The notes: a model not told the origin generated them from the letters alone. Positions 9,127-17,689 are shown, counted from the first letter of the stretch. The stretch: 64,000 nt of DNA from Nonlabens ulvanivorans (GCF_000732625.1 NZ_JPJI01000032.1:1596218-1660217), one strand, 5' to 3'. Numbers and translations: made by a program.

Positions 9127-10449
9127 TTAAGCCACAGCTTCTTTATAGGTTTTTAGGCATCGTTCACGTGCTTCTTTATGATCTACCATTTTCTCTACAT
9201 AATTATCTGTATCAAACTCTGGAACCCATTGCTTGATATATTTATAATTCTTATCAAATTTATCTTTCTGAGTGATAGGATTAAATATCCTAAAATATGG
9301 AGCCGCATCTACACCGCTACCAGCAGCCCATTGCCAGTTACCAACATTTGCAGAAAGGTCAAAATCCAGAAGCTTCTCTGCAAAATAACGCTCGCCCCAA
9401 CGCCAATCTATTAATAAATGTTTGCATAAAAAGCTGGCAACTAGCATACGCACTCGGTTATGCATATAGCCTGTAGTATTTAATTCGCGCATACCAGCAT
9501 CAACGATGGCATATCCTGTTTGTCCATTTTTCCACTTCTCAAATTCGGCCTCATTATTTCTCCACTCTATACGATCATATTTTGACCTAAAGGCTTTATC
9601 TACTGTATGAGGAAAATGATACAGTATAGTCATAAAAAACTCACGCCAAATGAGCTCGCTCATAAAAGTTTTTTCACTTGCCAAATCTGCCTTTTTCATC
9701 ATTTTACGGATGCTAACGACACCAAATCTTAAATACACGCCTAAACGCGATGTACCATTTTCTAAGGCAGGAAAATTTCTTGTCTTCTCATAATCCTCTA
9801 TAAGTGTAGGCTTTACATTATAATCGGGAATCTCTATATCTGATTTTTTAAATCCCATATCAGATAAATCTAAGTTGGGTAATCGACTATTTTTAATACA
9901 ATTATCCAAATACTCGCTAGTATAATGAATGGTAAGATTATCAGCTTTACCAAAATCATTGCGGAAATTCTCTAGCCATTTATTTTTATAAGGTGTATAA
10001 ACCACATAGGGATCGCCATCGCCTTTTACGATGTCATCTTTTTCATAGATAACTTGATCTTTATAAGTAAAGAATTCTATTTTCTGGTCATTAAAGAAAG
10101 AGGTTAATTTTAGGTCTCTTTCTTGTGCATAGGGCTCATAATCTCTATTGGTATAGACAGCATTCACTTCATAATTATCTATAATCTCTTGCCATATACT
10201 TAACGGTTTCCCATAAAACATAGCTAGTGAACTATCATGATTTTCTTGAAGATTGCTACGCATACGCTGCAATTCCTCAAATATAAAAGTGACACGAGCA
10301 TCATCTTCTGGTAAGTGATCTAGAATCTCTTTATCAAAAATAAAAATAGGTAAGACAGGTAAGTCGCTTTTAAGAGCCTCTAGAAAACCTACATTATCAT
10401 CCAATCTTAAATCCCTGCGGAACCAAAAAATATTTACTTTTTCACTCAT
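9127..10449 (-). CDS. phrB: Deoxyribodipyrimidine (CPD) photolyase
   Basis: This class I photolyase uses blue light and FADH- to split cyclobutane pyrimidine dimers. At 440 aa it has the N-terminal antenna-binding Rossmann domain (VNIFWFRRDLRLDDN, residues 5-19). The FAD domain shows GYAIVDAGMRELNTTGYMHNR, LLIDWRWGERYFAEKLLDFD and GNWQWAAGSGVDAAPYFRIFNP. These retain the WQW lesion-pocket tryptophans and the Asn contacting flavin N5. The position downstream of the SDR and SRPBCC genes on the same strand fits a light-response operon. Confidence 0.95.
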   Translation of the reverse strand: MSEKVNIFWFRRDLRLDDNVGFLEALKSDLPVLPIFIFDKEILDHLPEDDARVTFIFEELQRMRSNLQENHDSSLAMFYGKPLSIWQEIIDNYEVNAVYTNRDYEPYAQERDLKLTSFFNDQKIEFFTYKDQVIYEKDDIVKGDGDPYVVYTPYKNKWLENFRNDFGKADNLTIHYTSEYLDNCIKNSRLPNLDLSDMGFKKSDIEIPDYNVKPTLIEDYEKTRNFPALENGTSRLGVYLRFGVVSIRKMMKKADLASEKTFMSELIWREFFMTILYHFPHTVDKAFRSKYDRIEWRNNEAEFEKWKNGQTGYAIVDAGMRELNTTGYMHNRVRMLVASFLCKHLLIDWRWGERYFAEKLLDFDLSANVGNWQWAAGSGVDAAPYFRIFNPITQKDKFDKNYKYIKQWVPEFDTDNYVEKMVDHKEARERCLKTYKEAVA

Positions 10450-10531
10450 TTTGTTAGGTTAGTTTGTAGCTTGATAGAACTGATTTAAAGAAATTACTAC
10501 TTCATAGCTTTGTGCTAAATTCTATTATTAT

Positions 10532-11227
10532 TTATCCCAGATTCAAGGTGCCTTTTCCACCATCAACTCCTATAACCTGTCCAGTAATCCAACCTGCGTT
10601 TTGCTCTAGTAAGAATGCTGCAACACTAGCGATATCATCTGGTGTACCTACACGTTTTAAAGGATGCATTTCTCCCATTTTTTCTTTCTTGGCATCATTG
10701 TTAAGCAATCTACCAGCAAGTGGTGTGTCTACTAACGATGGGGCAATCACATTAACACGTATAGTTGGTGCATACTCTGCAGCAAGTGCCTTTGCAAAAC
10801 CTTCAATTGCACCTTTAGCAGCTGCAACACTAGTATGAAATGGCATTCCTGTACCTACCGCAACAGTTGAAAAATAGACCATACTACTAGTTCCTTCTTT
10901 AGTTAATAAAGGTAAAACTGCTCGTGTTACCTTAAGCATTGAAAAGAAATTAATATTCATATCATCTTCAAAATGCTGTTGTTTTAGCATCTTAAAAGGT
11001 TTTAAATTAATGCTTCCAGGACAGTATACAAAACCGTCTAAAGCTTCTGGTAAAGAGCTTGTATCCAATTCATCTGTTAATGCATCAAAATTTATGTGAG
11101 TAACACCATCAGGTAAATTTTCATTTTCCCTAGACGCGACAAATAAATTATTATCACCATGCATATGTTGCACGATAGCGTTTCCTATTCCGTGGCTTCC
11201 ACCTATAAGTAATATATTTTTAGACAT
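10532..11227 (-). CDS. SDR family oxidoreductase
   Basis: This is a 231-aa classical short-chain dehydrogenase. The NAD(P)-binding GGSHGIG is at residues 9-15, the NAG-equivalent segment reads VYCPGSIN, the catalytic serine lies in YFSTVAVGTG, and the C-terminal VDGGKGTL is standard. The catalytic Tyr position of the usual YxxxK reads HTSVAAAKGAIEG, with His instead of Tyr two residues before the TSVAAAK stretch. The active site may therefore be altered. It abuts the SRPBCC gene upstream (1-base gap), which indicates an operon with the photolyase genes. Substrate unknown. Confidence 0.85.
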   Translation of the reverse strand: MSKNILLIGGSHGIGNAIVQHMHGDNNLFVASRENENLPDGVTHINFDALTDELDTSSLPEALDGFVYCPGSINLKPFKMLKQQHFEDDMNINFFSMLKVTRAVLPLLTKEGTSSMVYFSTVAVGTGMPFHTSVAAAKGAIEGFAKALAAEYAPTIRVNVIAPSLVDTPLAGRLLNNDAKKEKMGEMHPLKRVGTPDDIASVAAFLLEQNAGWITGQVIGVDGGKGTLNLG

Positions 11228-11228
11228 T

Positions 11229-11747
11229 TTAGTTTAGTATTTCGTGTTTTTGTGTTTCTTGTAAATCGTTTTGTATGTGAGCATTTTCTTTATATTCACC
11301 AAAATGCTTAATTAGTGCGCTTTCGCGAAAGCGGAATATTTCATCCAATTGCTTCTTAACAAATGGTGCACCTATCTTGCCTATGAAACCTAGTGGTAAG
11401 CGATAGTGAATTAAATCTTCCATTAAAGTTCCTCCAGGTATTTCACTAATGAAGTGTTTGTGATGCCATGTTGCGTATGGTCCATACATTTGCTCATCTA
11501 CAAAGTATTCTCTTTCTTTTACTTGAGTGATATGTGTCACCCAATTTGTACGATAGAGAGGTAATGGTTTTACCGAATACTCTATTAACTGACCTGGATA
11601 CATGCCTCTTTCTGTACCATACTGGACTTTCATCTCCAGTTCTGGCGGTGTTAATAATTTAAGGTTATTTGCGTCCGTTAAGAATTTCCATGCCTCATCT
11701 ATGGAAATTGGTAACTTTTGCTGTGATGAGAATTGATATAGTTTCAC
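11229..11747 (-). CDS. SRPBCC (START/Bet v1-like) family protein
   Basis: This 172-aa protein has the SRPBCC hydrophobic-ligand fold: LPISIDEAWKFLTDANNLK near residues 12-30, TPPELEMKV, the central YRTNWVTHITQV strand, FVDEQMYGPYATWHHKHF, and a C-terminal helix ending RESALIKHFGEY. Relatives in flavobacteria are often annotated as cell-division-inhibitor or coenzyme-Q-binding-like proteins next to photolyase genes. It is the first gene of the SDR-photolyase-cryptochrome chain. The palindrome at 11318-11333 encodes RFRES inside the C-terminal helix, with no disruption of the frame. Confidence 0.8.
   Translation of the reverse strand: MKLYQFSSQQKLPISIDEAWKFLTDANNLKLLTPPELEMKVQYGTERGMYPGQLIEYSVKPLPLYRTNWVTHITQVKEREYFVDEQMYGPYATWHHKHFISEIPGGTLMEDLIHYRLPLGFIGKIGAPFVKKQLDEIFRFRESALIKHFGEYKENAHIQNDLQETQKHEILN
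11318..11333. repeat. Dispersed palindrome, perfect copy 3
   Basis: CGCTTTCGCGAAAGCG lies in the SRPBCC gene and is read on the minus strand as RFRES. Confidence 0.9.
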
Positions 11748-11815
11748 TTGTTTTGTTTAGGTTATAAAGTTAAACATTAAACAAATGTGTTTTAGTAAGA
11801 GTTTGTTAAAATATA

Positions 11816-11851
11816 CATTCCCTACTTTATACTATGAAAAAGTAGGGAATG
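11816..11851 (-). terminator. Intrinsic terminator
   Basis: A perfect 13-bp stem, CATTCCCTACTTT (11816-11828) with AAAGTAGGGAATG (11839-11851), is followed on the minus strand by TATATTTT. It ends the outer-membrane protein gene and insulates the photolyase operon from it. Confidence 0.8.
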
Positions 11852-11878
11852 CTCCTTAATTTAATAATAGATTAAAAT

Positions 11879-12637
11879 CTACTCATCGCCGTCGTAGCGG
11901 TCTTCACCACTTGTATATTCTGGTGATAAAGCTATTTTAATACCAAAATTTAAAGTGAAATTAGAAGCATTAATCGTGCGTACTTCTTCTGGTATAAATG
12001 TCGTGCTATTCTCATCAATATAATTATAACCTATAGGATTACCTAAGGTAGTATTGTATTGTGGAGAGAAGAATAGTTGTACAGATCTACGGAAATAATA
12101 GTTAAATCTTAATCCACCTTCAAGATAAGCACTTGCAGATTTTGAGTTTGCAGCATCAGATTGATATAATATGGTTGTTGGTGCATCTTGCAATTCATTA
12201 TTAGATACAACGTTATCTGGATTATTGTAAAAAGCTATTCCACCCTTTAACATCACATCTAGTTGAAATCTATTTCTAGTGTAACTAAAACTGGGTCCTA
12301 TAGAAATGCTGGTAGTGGTATAATTGTTTGAGCTAATATTATTTTCAGGATTAGTATCTGTGTCTAGATATCCAAACTCGTTGTATTGATGTCTTAAACC
12401 AGCACTAAGTCCTAAATATTTATTTGTGTAGTAAGTATACTCAAGACCTACATTAAGACCTGATCTAGCAATGTCACTAAAATCTCCAGATGGTTGTGCG
12501 ACACCAAAGGCGAGTGATAAGTTATGTCTCGGAATTTCTCTTAAATGTACAGCTGTTTCTGGCTTTACCTGTTTGAGGTCATCTTGTGAAAAAGCAATGG
12601 TGCTTATTAACGATAGGAGTAGAGCGATTTTTTTCAT
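11879..12637 (-). CDS. Outer-membrane beta-barrel protein
   Basis: This 252-aa protein has a signal peptide (residues 1-17, ending AFS-QDD). Alternating aromatic and polar strands are typical of small OmpW/OprF-like porin-fold barrels: NLSLAFGVAQPSGDF, LNVGLEYTYYTNKYLGLSAG, FQLDVMLKGGIAFY and ASAYLEGGLRFNYYF. The last barrel strand is FTLNFGIKIALS. An acidic tail (GEDRYDGDE) follows it, so the terminal aromatic BAM signal is not at the extreme C-terminus. No specific substrate can be inferred. Its promoter region faces that of the CsbD-like gene. Confidence 0.75.
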   Translation of the reverse strand: MKKIALLLSLISTIAFSQDDLKQVKPETAVHLREIPRHNLSLAFGVAQPSGDFSDIARSGLNVGLEYTYYTNKYLGLSAGLRHQYNEFGYLDTDTNPENNISSNNYTTTSISIGPSFSYTRNRFQLDVMLKGGIAFYNNPDNVVSNNELQDAPTTILYQSDAANSKSASAYLEGGLRFNYYFRRSVQLFFSPQYNTTLGNPIGYNYIDENSTTFIPEEVRTINASNFTLNFGIKIALSPEYTSGEDRYDGDE

Positions 12638-12756
12638 GGGTTAAATATAGGAGTTCCTACTTGTATTGGGAATACTTTAATGAAGGATTAAGATTTTATT
12701 GTGTCACATTTTAAGCTATCATAAGTAAATTTAAATTCATTCAAAAAACAAATACT

Positions 12757-12942
12757 ATGAGCGATAAAGAATTAGAAGGAAAATGGGATCAGGCTAAAGG
12801 AAAAGCTAAAGAGGAGTTTGGGAAATTAACTGACGATAAATCTACTGAAGCAGAAGGTAAAACTGATCAAGTAAAAGGTGAAATTAAAGAAGGTCTAGGT
12901 GAGGCTAAAAGAAAAATTAAAAATACCTTTGACGATAAATAA
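12757..12942 (+). CDS. CsbD-like stress protein
   Basis: This 61-aa hydrophilic protein matches the CsbD family: KELEGKWDQAKGKAKEEFG at residues 4-22 and a second KTDQVKGEIKEGLGEAK copy at about 35-51. CsbD was found as a sigma-B general stress gene in Bacillus; the biochemical role is unknown and the protein is probably largely disordered. The pterin dehydratase gene starts 6 bases after its stop, so the two are likely co-transcribed. Confidence 0.9.
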   Translation: MSDKELEGKWDQAKGKAKEEFGKLTDDKSTEAEGKTDQVKGEIKEGLGEAKRKIKNTFDDK

Positions 12943-12948
12943 AAAACA

Positions 12949-13236
12949 ATGGAAAAATTAACTGAAGATCAGATATACAAGCATTTAGAAAATATTGAAG
13001 GTTGGGATTATTATGATGATGCCATTCATACAACCTTTGAATTTGATAATTTTATGGATGCATTTTCTGTAATGACACGCATCGCATTAATAGCCGAGAA
13101 AATGGAGCACCATCCAGACTGGCATAATGTTTACAACACGTTAGAGATTACTCTAAGTACTCATGACGTAAATGGCCTAACAGAAAACGACTTTAAACTG
13201 GCTGCTGCTATAGAGCATATCGTTGGTGACGAGTAA
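12949..13236 (+). CDS. 4a-hydroxytetrahydrobiopterin dehydratase (PCD/DCoH)
   Basis: The enzyme dehydrates 4a-hydroxytetrahydropterin, regenerating the cofactor used by phenylalanine hydroxylase. The 95-aa length is normal. The active-site motif [14 protein letters not shown] (about residues 50-63) holds the conserved histidines, and [17 protein letters not shown] follows. It is immediately downstream of the CsbD-like gene. No phenylalanine hydroxylase lies in the window. Confidence 0.93.
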   Translation: MEKLTEDQIYKHLENIEGWDYYDDAIHTTFEFDNFMDAFSVMTRIALIAEKMEHHPDWHNVYNTLEITLSTHDVNGLTENDFKLAAAIEHIVGDE

Positions 13237-13261
13237 TTACGGCATTCATTTTGTAATATTG

Positions 13262-13293
13262 TAGCTGTCCCATTAAAGGGCAGCTATTTTTTT
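13262..13293 (+). terminator. Terminator hairpin abutting the next start codon
   Basis: TAGCTG plus CCC (13262-13271, one bulged base) pairs with GGGCAGCTA (13278-13286), followed by a T run ending at 13293. The downstream ATG begins at 13294. It ends the CsbD-PCD transcript and has the same geometry as the hairpin before priA. Confidence 0.75.
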
Positions 13294-14226
13294 ATGCGAT
13301 ATTTTATATTTTTTATATTAATAGGAATAAATGTTCAAGCGCAGCGCTACAATTCACCGAAGACTTATCTAGAATTTGTAGATAAAAATCACGAACAAGT
13401 TATTGAGCAAACGTGGAACTATATGTACAGGTATTCTCAAGAACCTAATTTACAAAAACGCAATGGGCAACGTAAGGTTTTAGAAAATGTTTTAAAAAGA
13501 GCCATACGCAATATTGAAAAAGAACGCCCATATGATACAGATTTTCAACAGGCTGCTGTAAAATATTTGAATGGTAATCTAGCTATTGTGAAGGAAGATT
13601 ATGTACAACTCCTTAAGTTAGACAGTTCTAAAGAGCCATTAGTAGATAAGAGTACCATATTTAGAAAGATAAGAAATGCCATGTATCAGTTGCGTAAAGA
13701 TTATGATAGAGCAGTTGTAAATTATGGGTTAAGGCATAATTTAATTATCTCAGAAAATGATAATGAACTAGCTCAAAAAATGGCTGCAACCATTAAGATA
13801 TATGATTATAATAATGAGATGAATATGTTGGTGCTGCAAATTAAAAACGCCGAGGCCTATCTATGGCAAGATATATCCCAGTTAACACCACAACAATTTA
13901 ATAATAGACTGATAGAACTTAAAAACACCATTGAAGTTAATAATAATAAAGCAATAGAATTATCAGAATCTATTGATATTGCTAGCTTGCAAAGTGTTTA
14001 TAATGATTTTACAAAATTGTATAGCCATACCTTTTTTGAGAAAACATCACCCATTACCGTTTATCTAACAGCAGCTGCTAATAATGATAGAACAGATATT
14101 TTACAAAAAACAGACGCATTTAATCAATCAAAAACCTGGTTTAATATAAACAGAAAAAAAGCATATACTATATGGTCATATGGTACGAGTCAATATTTAA
14201 AAATATTATTATCAGAGTTAGAATAA
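13294..14226 (+). CDS. Exported alpha-helical protein of unknown function
   Basis: I do not recognise the family. The 310-aa protein has a clear signal peptide (RYFIFFILIGINVQAQ, residues 2-17). The mature part is strongly helical and rich in Asn, Gln, Lys and Tyr, with no cysteine or metal motif and no further membrane segment. Stretches such as QRKVLENVLKRAIRNIEKE (about 59-77) look like amphipathic helices. The start directly follows a terminator T-tract at 13286-13293, with no recognisable ribosome binding site. The signal peptide supports this start. Confidence 0.7.
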   Translation: MRYFIFFILIGINVQAQRYNSPKTYLEFVDKNHEQVIEQTWNYMYRYSQEPNLQKRNGQRKVLENVLKRAIRNIEKERPYDTDFQQAAVKYLNGNLAIVKEDYVQLLKLDSSKEPLVDKSTIFRKIRNAMYQLRKDYDRAVVNYGLRHNLIISENDNELAQKMAATIKIYDYNNEMNMLVLQIKNAEAYLWQDISQLTPQQFNNRLIELKNTIEVNNNKAIELSESIDIASLQSVYNDFTKLYSHTFFEKTSPITVYLTAAANNDRTDILQKTDAFNQSKTWFNINRKKAYTIWSYGTSQYLKILLSELE

Positions 14227-14302
14227 TATAAGAATATCAATGTACTTGCAAGGATAGTCACAGAATCTTAAATTTGAACTTTAACAAATAACAAAACATT
14301 AA

Positions 14303-15046
14303 ATGGGAAGAGCATTTGAATTCCGCAAGGCGCGCAAGATGAAAAGATGGAGCGCTATGTCTAAAGCATTTACTAGAATAGGTAAGGATATCGTTATCGC
14401 AGTAAAAGAAGGCGGACCAGATCCAGAATCCAATGCAAAGTTACGTGCGGTAATACAAAATGCAAAGGCCGTTAACATGCCTAAGGCAAATGTTGAACGT
14501 GCAATTAAGAAAGCTACAGATAAGGACACAGCAAACTATGAAACTGTTCTTTTTGAAGGTTATGCACCTCATGGAATAGCGATCCTTGTAGAGACTTCTA
14601 CAGATAATAATAATAGAACCGTTGCAAATGTGCGCAGTTACTTTACTAAATGTGACGGGAATTTAAGTACGTCGGGTTCTGTCGAATTTATGTTTGATCA
14701 TAAATGTCATTTTAGAATCCCGGCTGGTGATGTGGATTTAGAAGAATTAGAGTTAGAGTTGATTGATTTTGGTGCTGAAGAATTATTTCTAGACGAGAAA
14801 GATGAAGAAGATGATAACTCAGTAGATGGAATAATGATTTATGCAGAATTCCAAAATTATGGAGCTTTACAGAAAGGTATTGAAGAGTTAGGTCACGAGA
14901 TACTTAGTTCCGGATTTGAATATATACCGACGATGCAAAAAGAAGTCACTGCAGAACAGCGCGAGGACGTAGAGAAACTTCTTGAAAAACTGGATGAAGA
15001 CGACGACGTGAATAATGTATACACGACCATGCAGGATGAAGAATAA
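14303..15046 (+). CDS. YebC/PmpR family protein
   Basis: The 247-aa protein matches the YebC/TACO1 family: GRAFEFRKARKMKRWSAMSK at the N-terminus, IVIAVKEGGPDPESNAKLR near residues 32-50, NMPKANVERAIKKA near 60-73, and FEGYAPHGIAILVET near 83-97. Members were first described as DNA-binding regulators; more recent work assigns a role in translation, relieving ribosome stalling at proline-rich sequence. The acidic C-terminal segment (EKDEEDDN) is normal for the family. It forms an apparent single-gene unit with a palindrome 15 bases after the stop. Confidence 0.93.
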   Translation: MGRAFEFRKARKMKRWSAMSKAFTRIGKDIVIAVKEGGPDPESNAKLRAVIQNAKAVNMPKANVERAIKKATDKDTANYETVLFEGYAPHGIAILVETSTDNNNRTVANVRSYFTKCDGNLSTSGSVEFMFDHKCHFRIPAGDVDLEELELELIDFGAEELFLDEKDEEDDNSVDGIMIYAEFQNYGALQKGIEELGHEILSSGFEYIPTMQKEVTAEQREDVEKLLEKLDEDDDVNNVYTTMQDEE

Positions 15047-15060
15047 TTAATTTTAAGTTA

Positions 15061-15076
15061 CGCTTTCGCGAAAGCG
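15061..15076. repeat. Dispersed palindrome, perfect copy 4 (intergenic)
   Basis: CGCTTTCGCGAAAGCG lies 14 bases after the yebC stop, between two plus-strand genes. There is no T-tract, so it is not an ordinary terminator. Confidence 0.9.
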
Positions 15077-15188
15077 TATTTTAAAGAAATAATCGTACAT
15101 TTCATCGAATGAAAAAGTTTTCATTTCTGATTATCTTTTTTATCACAAATCATTCTTAACTTTAAACATATTAATTAAAACAACTAAA

Positions 15189-15566
15189 ATGGTAAAAGCA
15201 AAATATCAAAGCGTTCTTGACTTAGGAGAGAAATTAGCAATTAAAGATGGTGATGTTCAAGTAAATGGAGAGCGTCTTGAAATAAGAGGTACAGCGGCGA
15301 CTCCTTATGACAAAGATCAATTATGGGACGAAATTAAAAAGGTAGGTGGAGAAAACCCTAGCGATTTAATGGCAGACATTAAGGTTGAAGATGCATCTGT
15401 TTATGCACGTCACACTGTCCAAAGCGGTGAGTCATTAAGCCTTATTGCAAAGCACTATTTCAAAGACCCAATGAAGTATAAGCAAATATTTGCTGCAAAT
15501 ACTGGCGTACTTTCTAACCCAGATGTGATACATCCAGGACAAGAATTAGTAATTCCTAATTTATAG
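15189..15566 (+). CDS. LysM domain protein (Kbp/YgaU-like)
   Basis: This is a 125-aa protein without a signal peptide. The N-terminal half resembles a BON-type fold (KYQSVLDLGEKLAIKDGDVQVNG). The C-terminal half is a LysM domain (HTVQSGESLSLIAKHYF to HPGQELVIPNL, about residues 77-125). The layout and cytoplasmic location match E. coli Kbp (YgaU), which binds potassium. Potassium binding is therefore a homology-based guess. A terminator follows at 15601-15632. Confidence 0.85.
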   Translation: MVKAKYQSVLDLGEKLAIKDGDVQVNGERLEIRGTAATPYDKDQLWDEIKKVGGENPSDLMADIKVEDASVYARHTVQSGESLSLIAKHYFKDPMKYKQIFAANTGVLSNPDVIHPGQELVIPNL

Positions 15567-15600
15567 AGTTATAATATAGAAATTTATTTTCTTGATACTA

Positions 15601-15632
15601 AAAACCTCGCATTATTAATGTGAGGTTTTTTT
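15601..15632. terminator. Bidirectional intrinsic terminator
   Basis: AAAACCTCGCAT (15601-15612) pairs with ATGTGAGGTTTT (15618-15629, one G-T pair) with a T run on the plus side and A run on the other. It serves the converging LysM and acpH genes. Confidence 0.8.
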
Positions 15633-15643
15633 GTGTAATGGAA

Positions 15644-16231
15644 TTAGTCTAGTGTTTTGCGCTGCTTCTTCACATGAAACTCTAGATCCTCAAAAAACTC
15701 TCTAAAGTGACGCTCCATTTCATTATAGTATTTAACAAGCTCTATAGGCGCAAAGTTCATTTTACTCCGGTTTTTTGTACGATGATTCATTTGATGAAAG
15801 ATGCGTGAAATCCCATCTACAGTTGCATAGCTGCTAATCCAATTTTGATCTACCATGTAAGGTAAAAACTTCTGAACCTTTTCTGGAAGTATGTTATAAT
15901 TCTCTTTTAAATCAGAATAGAATTGTTCAACATATATATCAAGCGGTTCCTTATGGAAATCAGCCCAGTTTGCAGCAAGAAAGTGATCATAATATAAATC
16001 AACAATGACGCTGCTCCAATGTCCGTACTCACTGCGTATTAGGTCTTTACTTAACTTAACTATAGGGTGTGAGTCTGTAAACGTATCAATATGTCTATGT
16101 AAAATAATACCTTGAGCAACACGTTCTGGAAACATAGTAAAATCTTTACCACGTACAGAATCTGCGATAAAGTTTCCAATACGTAATTCAGTATCATTTC
16201 CTGAAAGATAAATATGTGCGAGATAATTCAT
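15644..16231 (-). CDS. ACP phosphodiesterase family protein (AcpH/DUF479)
   Basis: AcpH removes the 4'-phosphopantetheine arm from holo-acyl carrier protein. The 195-aa protein has the family N-terminus MNYLAHIYLSGNDTELRIGN, then FIADSVRG and GIILHRHIDTFTDSHPIV (about residues 41-58). These contribute HD-like metal ligands (HRHID, VDLYYDHFLA). It converges with the LysM gene over a shared terminator and diverges from glmM. An ACP is encoded at 53119 in the window, but there is no evidence of a specific link. Confidence 0.85.
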   Translation of the reverse strand: MNYLAHIYLSGNDTELRIGNFIADSVRGKDFTMFPERVAQGIILHRHIDTFTDSHPIVKLSKDLIRSEYGHWSSVIVDLYYDHFLAANWADFHKEPLDIYVEQFYSDLKENYNILPEKVQKFLPYMVDQNWISSYATVDGISRIFHQMNHRTKNRSKMNFAPIELVKYYNEMERHFREFFEDLEFHVKKQRKTLD

Positions 16232-16239
16232 GGTTGCAG

Positions 16240-16271
16240 TTGTAGATGGCGTTGAGTACTCTTACTTTTGT
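16240..16271 (+). promoter_or_regulatory. Promoter of glmM, Bacteroidota type
   Basis: A -33 TTG at 16240-16242 and a -7 TACTTTTG at 16264-16271 are separated by 21 bases. They lie 24 bases ahead of the glmM ATG. Both elements fit the Bacteroidota sigma consensus (TTG, about 19-21 bases, TAnnTTTG). Confidence 0.45.
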
Positions 16272-16294
16272 GGTAAATGTAAAGTATTTTTTCT

Positions 16295-17689
16295 ATGACA
16301 CTTATAAAATCTATTTCTGGAATTCGCGGAACCATTGGTGGTGAGCCAGGTGATAATTTAACACCATTAGATGCAGTAAAATTTGCATCTGCTTATGCAA
16401 AATGGATTAAAGAAGCCTCTGGGAAAAGTGATCCAACAGTGGTAATAGGAAGAGACGCTCGTTTAAGCGGTGCGATGATTCAAGCTTTAGTTCAAAATAC
16501 TTTAGTTGGTATGGGCTGTCACATTATTGATTTAGGTTTGAGTACGACACCAACGGTAGAAGTAGCAGTGCCTATAGAAAATGCAGATGGAGGAATTATT
16601 TTAACGGCCAGTCATAATCCTAAACAATGGAATGCCCTTAAACTCTTAAACAATAAAGGAGAATTTTTAAATGGTGTAGAAGGACAGAAAATTCTAGATA
16701 CTGCGGCTGCAGAAGATTTTAATTATGTAGAAGTTGATGATCTAGGAACTGTAAAAGTGGTTACGGACTATATAGATAGGCATGTTGATTTAGTTTTAGA
16801 TATGCCTGTAACTAAGGTAGATGCCATAAAAGCAATGAACTTAAAAGTTGTTGTTGATGGTGTGAATTCTACTGGAGGAATTGCTGTGCCGGCATTATTA
16901 AAGAAATTAGGAGTAGAAGTAGTTGAGTTATATTGTGATCCTACAGGTCATTTTCCACATAATCCAGAGCCCTTAAAAGAGCATTTAGGTGATCTAGCTG
17001 CTGCAGTAGTAGAGCATAAGGCAGATTTTGGAATAACTGTAGATCCAGATGTGGATAGACTTGCTTTTATGACTGAAGAAGGAGAAATGTTTGGTGAGGA
17101 ATATACACTTGTCGCTTGTGCAGATTATATCTTAGGTCATCATAAAGGAAATACAGTTTCTAATTTATCATCTTCTCGTGCACTGAGAGACGTTACTGAA
17201 GCACATGGTGGTACATATTATGCTGCAGCAGTAGGAGAAGTGAATGTTGTAACTAAAATGAAGGAAATGAACGCTGTTATCGGTGGTGAAGGTAATGGTG
17301 GAATTATCTACCCAGACTCTCATTATGGTCGTGATGCTTTAGTAGGTATAGCGATGTTCTTATCATTACTTACTGAAAAGAAAATGAAAGTAAGTGCCTT
17401 AAGAGCAAGTTATCCTGAGTATTATATGAGTAAGAATAAAGTGCAATTAACTAAAGGCATGCCTGTAGATGATATCATGAAAGATATTGCTACTCAATAT
17501 GTAAATGAAGAGTTAACCACTATAGATGGTGTTAAAATAGATTTCCCAACAGAATGGGTTCACATGCGTAAATCAAATACGGAACCTATTATAAGAATAT
17601 ATACAGAAGCACCAACCCAAACTAAAGCTGATGATCTAGCAAATCGTTTTATTGCTGAACTCGAGGCGATAGCACAGGCTTACGCTTAA
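16295..17689 (+). CDS. glmM: Phosphoglucosamine mutase
   Basis: GlmM interconverts glucosamine-6-phosphate and glucosamine-1-phosphate for UDP-GlcNAc and peptidoglycan synthesis. The 464-aa protein shows SGIRGTIGGEPG near the N-terminus, the phosphoserine loop ILTASHNPKQWN (about 106-117), the metal loop DPDVDRLAF (about 250-258), the sugar loop GGEGNGGIIYP, and the C-terminal phosphate loop MRKSNTEPIIRIY. All four active-site loops are present. Phosphomannomutase or dual activity cannot be excluded. It overlaps the converging acyltransferase gene by 41 bases at the 3' end. Confidence 0.93.
   Translation: MTLIKSISGIRGTIGGEPGDNLTPLDAVKFASAYAKWIKEASGKSDPTVVIGRDARLSGAMIQALVQNTLVGMGCHIIDLGLSTTPTVEVAVPIENADGGIILTASHNPKQWNALKLLNNKGEFLNGVEGQKILDTAAAEDFNYVEVDDLGTVKVVTDYIDRHVDLVLDMPVTKVDAIKAMNLKVVVDGVNSTGGIAVPALLKKLGVEVVELYCDPTGHFPHNPEPLKEHLGDLAAAVVEHKADFGITVDPDVDRLAFMTEEGEMFGEEYTLVACADYILGHHKGNTVSNLSSSRALRDVTEAHGGTYYAAAVGEVNVVTKMKEMNAVIGGEGNGGIIYPDSHYGRDALVGIAMFLSLLTEKKMKVSALRASYPEYYMSKNKVQLTKGMPVDDIMKDIATQYVNEELTTIDGVKIDFPTEWVHMRKSNTEPIIRIYTEAPTQTKADDLANRFIAELEAIAQAYA

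Noticed and set aside
15109..15156. Short ORF starting MKKFSFLII after the palindrome at 15061
   Set aside because: It ends after 15 codons and shows only a signal-peptide-like composition expected by chance in AT-rich DNA.
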